NCBI RefSeq assembly: GCF_963678635.1
Contig: NC_087065.1
Location: 12,731,579-12,795,578 of the forward strand
Reading direction: 5' to 3'
DNA length: 64,000 nt
Source of the DNA: Symsagittifera roscoffensis
Lineage: Eukaryota > Xenacoelomorpha > Acoela > Convolutidae
Positions 55,732-64,000 of the stretch are shown piece by piece (the stretch's first letter is position 1; the number at the start of each line of letters is the position of its first letter). The translations under genes were made by a program, and so were the position numbers. A model generated the notes under the pieces. The model made no database searches, was not told the DNA's origin, and saw nothing but the letters and a program-made list of their open reading frames with translations.

Positions 55732-57130
55732 TCAGTTTTCTTCCAACTCTATTTCCCAACTCGGGTTCCATTCAACCCCTTCGTCTAGTGTAGCATACCC
55801 AAAATTTCGCATGAAGAGGTGTCTTTCGAGTCGTCTTACTTTTGATTCCATTGGTCTATCGCTTCGATCCTTGAAGTCTCTCAGTTGATTTCTGTATTCC
55901 TTAAGTGCTTCCTTCAGAAGTCCTCCCCCTGTGAGATTTTCTGATATCTCTTTAATTGAATGCTTTATCGGGTCTCCAAAGCGTTTAGGTTCCTTGTTTT
56001 TCGTTTGCCTGGAGCTTCGTCTGATACGCGACTCTTCAGTACTCGACTCGTCCGAAAATCCTTGTGGTGGTTCGAAAGTTGTATCTTTTTCCGAAATTTG
56101 TTGGGGATTTCCTCGGATTTCGTCTGCAACTCGCTGTACTCCTCTTTTTAGCAATTTGTCTGCATACTTCTCCCACTCGGACGGTGCTAAATTGCGATTG
56201 TGGAATGTGTCCACTATGTCCTCTAGGGGAGTGTGGGAGTCAATATATTTCAATTTTGACCGCTGTTTTGGTTTCGGTGTAGAACTTGACTGATTTTTGG
56301 TGTCTACCTTTTCCGGCCTTGATGTCGATTGCTCCTGTTCCGGGTTGACTGCCGTCGCAGTTTGGCTTTTCCCCTGTTGCTGCTTGTTTCGATTTTTCTT
56401 TTCTTTCCCGTTCTTTTCCGACTTCTTGGTGTCGTTTTCCTCTATAGTTGATTTTGGGCCCGCCAAATTGGGTTTTGCTCTTTTGACTGCCAAGTTCAGA
56501 CCTCCCCCTGCTTCTGTGTCTTTTGAAGTCACTATTGTTTGGCTCTTTTGAAAACGCTCTATGGGATTCATCGTATCTGCGATCTCCATTTCTTCTTGTA
56601 GTTCTTCATCTGATCCCAGCTCCTCGAGTAATTCTGGGGAACTGATCCTCTTAAACTTTTTTGTAGGTTCCACCGATGGACTTTTACTCGTGCTTCGCTG
56701 ATTATCTTGTGTCAGCACCGTTTTCGATTGTCCAATATCCGATTTCCTATAAATCGAGCCAGTAGACGTCTTGATTGTTGAGTCTGTTTCAGAAGCGATT
56801 TTCCCTTTTAGTTGTCTGGTTAATGCTTGTCCGCTTTTTCTTAGTGGGTCCTTTCTGAGTATTGTTTTAGGTGGTGATTTACATTGATTTTCCACATTGT
56901 CCTCCCCAAATCCTTTCTCCCAGGAGTAAATCATCTCCTTTCGAAGATCGGGATTGAGTAGTCCTGTCTCGTCCACTAATTTTCTGATATCGTTTTTAGC
57001 CGCATCTCTTCTCTCGTTGTTCCATCGGGCGTTCGCCTCCAACAGATCCTTTAGAGCTCCATCCACGTGTCTTCGGTGGTCAATTCTGCTAGTAGACTTT
57101 TGTCGAACAGTTTTGCTGAATTGTCCAGGG
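55732..57130 (-). pseudogene. pol C-terminal tail fused to integrase N-terminus by deletion, element 3
   Basis: A 444-codon open frame (55732-57066) covering the complete hydrophilic tail without the nonsense codon of element 2. Upstream, the frame runs directly from the TEDTWMD region just before the integrase zinc domain into ALKDLLEANARW of the tail, so the zinc domain and the D,D,E core have been removed in frame by the deletion (equivalent to about 49939-50965 of element 2). Confidence 0.85.
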
Positions 57131-57133
57131 TCT

Positions 57134-58116
57134 CTACTTGTTGCTGCTTTTGCAGTTTATTTTTTCCTTCGGCGGTTCTATTGAGCACACTTCCTCTTCA
57201 CTCTCCGCCTCTTCTGTAGTCGTCATGTCCATCTCTATTACCTGCACCTCACTGAGTTTCCGTTGCGCCGATGCGATTGGTTTAGTCAATGCTGAACTCG
57301 ATTCATGTTCCGAGCTGTCCCTGACTTCTTGGGTGTGTGCCACAAGATCTCTATTTTCCCGTATATTGTCTTCTCCGCCTATTAGTTGCCAGAATGAGAG
57401 TAGTCTTTGATCTGCTTCTCTTTGTTGATTCGGTTCAAGCTGCCATTTTACTCGTGATGCATGTCGTGTTTCACTGTCTGAGCTATCTCTGTTTTTCCGG
57501 CCACCTCTAATTATTTTCCTTGTACGCTGGACTGTCTCTGTGATCTCCTCCTCTTCCGAAAGTTCGTTTGTGTTGGATAGTGAGCGGTTCCACTTTGGGT
57601 CCATTAGAATCTCTTGGCGTTCCTCATTTCGCCATTCTTGTGGTGAGGCCGACCAAAAGTCGTATGATCTGTTTCCTGACATCTCGATCCTTGAGTCTGT
57701 TTTTTTTTTCTAATTTCTGGCACTGGTTGTTTTACGATTTTGGAATTATTTAAGACTGACTGTTTGTTGGGTTGATTTGACAAAAAAGTGATCTGTTTAT
57801 GTTGAACTTTTGTGTTTAGCTGTTTTTGCAGTCGTGAAAACTGTTTTCTTTCGTTCCGGTCGAGCTTTGTTCGTTTTTGACCGTTTTGGTTGCTATAGCA
57901 ACCATTACTTGATGACTGTTTCTTTGCATTCCTTCTAGAACATTCTAGAACGTTTTCGTTCCGGTTGAGCGACCCAGTTTCTTTAAGCCTACTGTTCCAG
58001 CAGTCGAACGCTTCATAAAAGGAGTTTATTGTCGCTACTACAAACTTTTCGTCTAATTCGGATTCAAGCCAGGGATCATTGAAAGGATCACGCAATAAAT
58101 AATCAACTATGCCCAT
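57134..58116 (-). pseudogene. Long charged linker after RNase H, element 3
   Basis: Same two-frame arrangement as element 2 (57604-58116 and 57134-57682), beginning DYLLRDPFNDPW. A few amino-acid differences separate the copies. Confidence 0.6.
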
Positions 58117-58158
58117 GTCCCTCGCCGGAATGTGAACTATTTTGAACTGATATGGCAG

Positions 58159-59076
58159 TTACCGGTCAACACATCGGGTTAGACGTGATTGGTAGGTCTT
58201 GTTCGATTTGTTACTATCCAATGCTGTTGTTAGTGCTTTATGATCAGTTGCAATGGTAAATGGTTTTCCCAAGAGGTAGTGTTTATATCTATCTACTGCC
58301 CACACAACTGCCAATAACTCCAATTCATTTGTTGAATATTTTTTTTCTTGGGCATTTAGGTATCGGGATGCGAATGAAATTGGGACCCACAGGCCTTCAT
58401 CATTTTGTTGTTCTAAAGTAGCCCCTAGCCCATCATGGCTAGCATCGCATTTAACTCGTGTTTCTCGGGTCTCATCGTAATAATGTACTTTTGTTATACT
58501 TGCCACAGCTTCTTTTATAGCATTAAATACTACCGTGTGTTCATCCCCCCACTCAAATTTTTTTACCGGGAGCTTCATGTTTTTTAACTTTTTCTTTTGA
58601 TTCTCTTCTTTTAGAAGTGGTCTTAATTTTTCAGTCAGACTTGCTGCGTTAGGTAGAAATTTAGCTAAATGATTTATACTTCCCAGGAATGACCTTAGCT
58701 GTTTAAGCGATTTCGGCGGGTTTAAATTTACTACCGCTTCCGTTTTAGTGATTTTTGGTCTAACCCCTGCTTCTGAGAGATGATGACCCAACCAATTCAC
58801 TTCTTGTTTGAAAAATTCGCATTTTGATAGTTTCAATGCCAAATTTTCCGCGTCCAATTTTTTCAATACTGCTTCTACCAAGTTTCCATGTTCAATTTCA
58901 CTTCCCTTTGACACAATAAGTATGTCATCCAGAAAACAGAACGTGTTTTTAGCGTGGTTGATTGTTCTATCCATGGCCTTTTGAAATTCAGCTGGCATAT
59001 CTGCTAAACCGTAGAACCCTGTCAAAAATCTGTCAAGGTTCCGGTTGCTTTTCCACCAACAATGTTGAAGTTGCAT
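58159..59076 (-). pseudogene. pol RT palm-thumb and RNase H, element 3
   Basis: 305 codons with FLDD, the full RNase H start (KCDASHDGLGATLEQ) that element 2 lacks, ELELLAVVWAVDRY and ATDHKAL. It is bounded by the same frame change upstream and TAA downstream as element 2. Confidence 0.88.
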
Positions 59077-60182
59077 TGTCTAGCTGTATCAGCAGCCAAT
59101 TTTAATTGACTGTACGCATATTTCAAATCTAACACCGAAAAATATAGCGTAACTTTTTTGTTTTCAGTCACAATCTGGCTTACCCCATCAATGAGTTCAT
59201 CTACATTCGGCATTTGGTATTTATTTTTGAACAATTGTCTATTGATTGGTTTCGCGTCCATTGCCAATTTTATTGAATCGTCTTTCTTTACTGTTATCAC
59301 AATCGGAGCGATAAAGCAATCACTTGTACATTTATCAAGTTTTGTTATATGACCTTCTGTCAACAACTTCTCGACTTCTTTTTCGACTTTATCTTGTATG
59401 TGAATTGGGATTCTTCTCCCCTTTTCTTGAATCGGACATAATGGATATTTAAATTTTGAGCTGACAATTTGATTTTTCGAAATACCTTGTCTTTCAAATA
59501 AGTTTTTAAATTGAGTGAAAAATTTTTCTTTCCAACCTTCTGACTGCTCGCACATGAACACGTCAAACCTGGTGAGTTCCTTGGGCGCTGGTTTTTGTGT
59601 AGTAACTATTCCCACTTGTCCTTGCAAGTCTAGTCCCATGATACATCTGGTCTTTCGTTCTGATACCAGAAAGGTGGCGCCCTTTATCTCCCAGCCCGCT
59701 GACCTCAGATTGGTCTTTAGGGCTCCAAGTATACTGATCGGTTGTTTGTTGTAGTCCACGAATTTGGTTTGTAAGTTCAGTTTATCTGACGGAATGAATC
59801 TTACTTTGTTTGATTTTTCCATAATTTCCTTCGTTGTCACCCAGTTGAGAAATGAAACTGGACTTCCTGTGTCCACTGTTAATTGAATTATTTGGTTATC
59901 TATTCGTACCATGGCCTTTAATGATTTTACACGCTTCCATGTTGGATCGCGAATCGAATCTATTTTCTGAACTCGTAACATTTTTCCGTTTGATTTGTTC
60001 CTCATTTCATTGATTCGATCTTTCACATATTTTGAAACTCTCTCGTTTTCCGGTTGATAGGTTTGTACCGACATAACTTCAAATTCACTACATGACCCAA
60101 CACTTTCACTTATCTGATCGCATTCCTCTACCAATCCTTCCGAGTCTTCCCCAACTTCACTTACTTGTTGGGATCTGCACAT
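59022..60182 (-). pseudogene. pol protease and RT fingers-palm, element 3
   Basis: Nearly identical to 52807-53967: protease VDTGSPVSFLN and RT LDLKYAYSQLKL. It ends at the same frame change near the GGKATGT segment. Confidence 0.88.
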
Positions 60183-60200
60183 TTTAGCGAAATGATTTTT

Positions 60201-61231
60201 TTACCAGTGTTTACAAGTTTTCCCCATCGCTGGACAATTTTTCAGGTGTCCCTGGTCAAACGTCCTTCCACGTCTATTACTTGGTTTTGTTTTCGTGTTT
60301 TGATTCTTGTTATTGTTTTGTCTTTTAGTCGATTCCCTTCTGTTTGGAGTCTTGGTGGTCCCCGACAAATTTGGAACTGCCATTACAGGTTCTTGTTTTA
60401 TTCTCACACCCGAGGTGTAATTGCTACTTGATCCCCCTGTAGCCGCAGCATTAGTCTTTTGAAACGCCATTGTGGTTAACTTGCTATGTTCAAATTTTAT
60501 AGCCCTTTTTTTGAACCTCTTTCGGGTCTAGAGTCTCGAATGTCAGCGTGTCCTGCAATGTCATGTTTTTTCATTTTTGAAATGAACAGGTCTCGGACTA
60601 TTTCATTTTCCAATGCTCCCAGTTCTGATCGGGCTGCTTGTGCAGTTAACGCTGCGTGAAATGATTCCAGAGATTCTCCATGTTCTTCCATTCTCGTAAA
60701 TAGCTTGTATCTTTCGTATGTTACATATTTTACCTTTTGAAACGAGACTTCTGCCAAATCTGTAATTTCCCGGAACGTCATTCTCGATATTTCAGCATGC
60801 GGGTTCTTTTGTAGGAATCTCTTCTTTCCCTCTGTACCCAAAGACAAAAATAATCTGGACACCAATTTCTTTTGCACTTCGTTGTAGAAGACATTGTGTC
60901 CGACTCGTGGGCCTCTTGTCTTCCTCTCATCGTTCTCCAATACTACTCTATCTATAGCTAGCTTATCTCTAAGAATCCTAGCGTTCCTCGCATCTTCATT
61001 CTCTCCGTCTCTGGGTGTTTCTGGGCGTGGTGGTGGTTCCTCTAATATGTCTTTTGTTTCTTCCAAAATAATCTCTGGGTTCACATTTTCTTTGACCGTA
61101 ACCGCCATGAGAAATTGTTCGAACCAGATTTTGAATTGCCACGGAGGGTCTAGATTCGCTGACGCCCAAAACACCGGAATTCCCATATCCGTTCTGTTAT
61201 CTTGAGCTGCGAATCCTGCTGGCTGCGCCAT
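60201..61231 (-). pseudogene. gag of element 3 (frameshifted)
   Basis: It starts at 61231 (MAQPAGF) with the A of ATG being the last base of the 5' LTR. The capsid part runs to 60497 and, after the same A-run frame change as in element 2, the basic C-terminal part (60201-60470) ends prematurely in the zinc knuckle (CKHW) because of a 2-bp deletion specific to this copy. Confidence 0.85.
61220..61230 (-). promoter_or_regulatory. Primer binding site of element 3
   Basis: On the minus strand TGGCGCAGCCA follows the 5' LTR with no spacer and overlaps gag codons 1-4. It shares TGGCGCAG with element 1. Confidence 0.7.
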
Positions 61232-61488
61232 GTGATATGCGTTGCGATATTGGTTGAAAACAAGTTGTAATTCAATACTGTATTTGGAATATTGAATTTA
61301 GGTTTTCTTTTTCTCTTGTTTTATTTTGTTACTGAGAGCTAGATCAGTGTTACGAACTCTGATCTCTCACTTATTCTCAATGTCATCACTCACTATGACC
61401 TTGAGCATACCATAAAAGTAATGAGTAAGCACCATAGGTTGGTTGTACATACATAGACAAATACTGCTACTGCAGTAGCGGTATGACA
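61231..61488 (-). repeat. 5' LTR of element 3
   Basis: 258 bp, followed on the + strand by the target duplication ATACT (61489-61493). About two differences from the 3' LTR. Confidence 0.93.
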
Positions 61489-61493
61489 ATACT

Positions 61494-62496
61494 ATTTAAG
61501 GGGGAGCGCGCTCTGAAAAATGCGCTATTTTTTGGTCAAAACTTTGCAGAAAAAAAGCAGAAAAACGGCTTTTTTATCCATTTTTTACCAAAAATATGCT
61601 TGCGAGGCAGATATTTTTTGCTTTTGAAGATGTTTTTAAAACCAATTTGATGGCTCTAAAGAAAGATATCAAACTCTCCTCGAAAAAATGATCCGCCCTG
61701 GGACGTTTGTTAAAAGAAAAATACACACGCGATACTGTAATATAAAAAGCAAGGATTATCAATAACCTAACTATGGGTATAATAATAAATATGTTCCCGT
61801 ATAGAATCATAAATTATTGTTCAATGATGTTGTTATCGTTCAAATTATTTTAAAAAAAATTAAAAACGTTTGAGGAAATTTTAATTAATTTTCTCCAAGA
61901 ATTGAAAAGAAATGAAAAATTAATGTCCAAAATAAAAACTGTCATAGTTTTTAATTGCGACAGCTGAAGATTACAGCACTATTTTCCACGTGAAGTAACG
62001 AACCGCAAAAATCTTCGAACAGTTATCACCAACATATTCCCGGGTTGACCAAAAGTCGCAAGAATCTTAAATTTCATTTCAAGAATCTTAAAATTCATAC
62101 AAAAAAAAGACCTAGAAAGTTGCAAGATAGAGTTTTTTCAATGAAAAAATAGTAAGATAGTGTTTTTTCTCACAAAAAATTTGTAAAATAGTAAATTTTC
62201 TAAGAAAATTTTCAAATTTTTTCGCATGTTTATTTAAAAATATATATTTCTTATAACCAGTCTAAAAGTACAGTAATAGAAATTCAGAGGGCAAAAGGCT
62301 CAATGTTGTTATATGAGTGAAATAAAAAACCACTAACTTTACATAATACATTACATTATAAAGACTATCTAAAAATTTTAACATCCATAAACTTTGAAGA
62401 AAAAAAGTTCCAAAATTGATTTTTATCTGTTATCAAGATGCAGAAACAGGTTCAAAATGTTCTCGTTGATTTTTTGATGTTTGAAAAAATAACTAT
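61494..62496. other. AT-rich sequence with repeat fragments
   Basis: An R2-like fragment lies at about 61500-61620 (GGGGGAGCGCGC...AAAACGGC). About 62100-62480 resembles parts of the 24391/26454 tandem unit (AATAGTAAGATAGTG, TGTTATCAAGATGCAGAAAC). No receptor exon or other gene is recognised. Confidence 0.55.
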
Positions 62497-63862
62497 CCGC
62501 ATCCAGTTTTAAGCGTTAATAATCGCTTATATTATGATTTTAGTGCCAGTATTACTAAAATCGAGAAAAAATCGACTTTATCAATTAGAAATTGATTATA
62601 TTCAATCCTTTGAAATCAAAATATTTTATATTATAATGCATTTTAATCAAACAAAACTTTTTTTCAATTCATCTATTTTTCGATACAAAAAAAATCAATT
62701 ATAATCGATTAACTTAATTGCAATTTCTCATTTATATGTTTTGCGCAAAAAATCCATTATAGTCGATTATAATTTCTTTTATTTTTCCCATTTTGTCCTC
62801 GATCTAGCCTATTAATTGCTTTTTTTCATGCTTTTTGTAGACATTGGTTTTAAAACTTTTCCAATCACGTCAAATTTATAGCGTTTTTGCATTTTTCTTT
62901 TTTCTTCATTAGAGTTGTTTCATGATGCCCATTGTAAGTTTTTTAACCACCAAAAAATCACTACATTGCTTTAGTTTCCTGATTTGTTCCTGATTTATTT
63001 TTTTCACCTACTGCGTGAACTTTTCAACTAATTTGAAAAGATTTCTCTAAAACTTTTGTTTCGTAGTAAAACTAGTTTTCAGATGGACCAAAGTGTGACA
63101 AGACATATCCCTATTAGAGATTCTGTTGATGACTGAAAAATAACAACCCATAGAATATAAACAAAGTTAGTTTTTGATGTGACTAAATTTTGGCACAATA
63201 AAATATATAAAGTGTTTTTGTATGAAATACTACCAATTATAAACGATTATAAGAGGTTATAATCTCTTGAAACATATCGCAATGACATTTTGCCGTCTGC
63301 AACTATGTTCCAAGTTTCCCCTGCATTCAGTAAAATAAGAAATTAATCAACTATATTACAATTATTACTGTACTTTTATCAAAAGTATAATTAATTATAA
63401 GCGCCAAATTTAGATGTTTATACGATATTTTGGTGATCATAATTGGTATTAATACAATTATAATTAAAAAATGAAGAAAAAAAAAACGTTATATTTTTGA
63501 ACTGATTTGAAAATTGTCAAAACAATTTTTCCATTTTTTAAATAAACCAACGTCTACGAAAGGCATAACATATAAGCAGTTCATGTGGAAGGTCGAAAAC
63601 AAAATCAGCAAACAAAAAGGATTGTACACAATTATAATCGATTATAATGGGTTTTTGTGCAAAACAATAATATTGAAGTTCGGATAAAAATAATCGATTA
63701 TAATCGATAATCATGTATTATAACTGATTATATTTGATTATAACTGAAGAGAGATTACAATAGACTATTAATTGATTAAAATCAATTTTTTTCTGACTTT
63801 TTGTAAGACTGGTACTAAAATCATACTATAATTGATTATTAACGCTTGAAACTGGATGCGGG
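62497..63862. mobile_element. TIR element rich in TAATNNATTA palindromes, copy 2
   Basis: 1366 bp. Left end CCGCATCCAGTTTTAAGCG; right end, read inward, CCCGCATCCAGTTTCAAGCG. It shares internal blocks with 8204-9184 (ACCAACGTC, TATAAGCAGTTC-type, TTTTTGTGCAAAAC, AGACTGGTACTAAAATCAT). It contains many TTATAATCGATTATAA-type palindromes near both ends. No transposase. Confidence 0.7.
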
Positions 63863-64000
63863 CCCTTTCTTGTACGTAAGATCACGCATCTTGTACGTAA
63901 GACACTTGTGACTGATTGATCAGATTGTTCAACGATGAAGATATTTGAGTCTCCCAACAGTGTAATTTCTTTGTTCATACGTTTTGGTTGTTTATTTTTT
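63863..64000. other. Window end
   Basis: Only a 13-bp direct repeat (CTTGTACGTAAGA, twice with a 21-bp period near 63869-63902). Nothing else is supported. Confidence 0.5.

Larger units (their letters stand above)
54870..61069. repeat. Segmental duplication, copy 2
   Basis: Direct repeat of 47740-54855. It starts inside the sequence of the palindrome's right arm (GTTTTTTATTTAATTAGTCC) and continues without a break past the point where copy 1 ends, into the rest of element 3 and its flank. The ~0.9-kb length difference is explained by the integrase deletion here and the 123-bp deletion in copy 1. Confidence 0.9.
55350..61488 (-). mobile_element. Ty3/gypsy-like LTR retrotransposon, element 3
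   Basis: 6.14 kb with two 258-bp LTRs that differ at only about two positions (under 1%), and a 5-bp target duplication. The order is gag, protease, RT, RNase H, linker, tail; most of the integrase is missing through an internal deletion of about 1 kb, so it cannot be autonomous. It sits upstream (gene sense) of Cys-loop exon copy 2, in the sense orientation of the receptor gene. Confidence 0.95.

Noticed and set aside
61574-61810. 78-codon minus-strand hydrophobic frame upstream of element 3
   Set aside because: Considered as a receptor 5' exon or signal peptide; no ligand-binding motif or suitable donor is recognised.

Overview
This is eukaryotic, animal DNA. It has spliced genes with GT-AG introns, secreted multi-LDLa and Cys-loop receptor genes, a trypsin-type exon, metazoan Ty3/gypsy-like LTR retrotransposons, long CA/GA microsatellites and very AT-rich non-coding sequence. 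It looks like a repeat-rich invertebrate genome. Nothing I can read fixes the phylum. Real host coding sequence is sparse and most of the window is repeats.

Layout. 1-6620: a diverged giant inverted repeat (about 3.9 kb) plus a third, separate copy. Each copy carries one trypsin-like exon, and all are mixed with short interspersed repeats. 6620-11860: AT-rich sequence with a hairpin-ended repeat (7551-8070) and a terminal-inverted-repeat element packed with TAATNNATTA palindromes (8204-9184). 11862-14350: a 1.6-kb CA-type tract followed by GA and CA/GA tracts. 17979-21936 (+): a complete seven-exon gene for a secreted 943-aa protein with a signal peptide, a furin-like site and about 20 LDL-receptor class A repeats. 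23693-28365: another hairpin-ended repeat and a 2-kb unit in tandem. 28890-37100: remnants of an old gypsy integrase, into which a full-length but broken gypsy element (element 1, 30081-36480, 5-bp target duplication) has inserted.

37967-55175 (-): the 3' half of a nicotinic-type Cys-loop receptor gene. Three exon types join in phase: a 201-bp Cys-loop exon (two copies), a 435-bp M1-M3 exon (one copy) and a terminal exon with the M3-M4 loop and M4 (three copies in a 2.2-kb tandem array). The upstream ligand-binding exons and the signal peptide are not visible here. The Cys-loop exon was doubled by a tandem segmental duplication of about 7 kb. That duplication also copied a gypsy-like retrotransposon already sitting in the intron, giving element 2 (48220-54855, 5' truncated) and element 3 (55350-61488, both LTRs and a target duplication). 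Its left breakpoint lies in the arm of an AT-rich palindrome. 61494-64000: AT-rich repeats, including a second TAATNNATTA element (62497-63862).

The two items most worth following are the receptor gene, with phase-preserving duplication of two of its exon types, and the secreted LDLa-only protein. All exon models were derived by hand from splice signals, reading frame and domain continuity; no transcript evidence was available.
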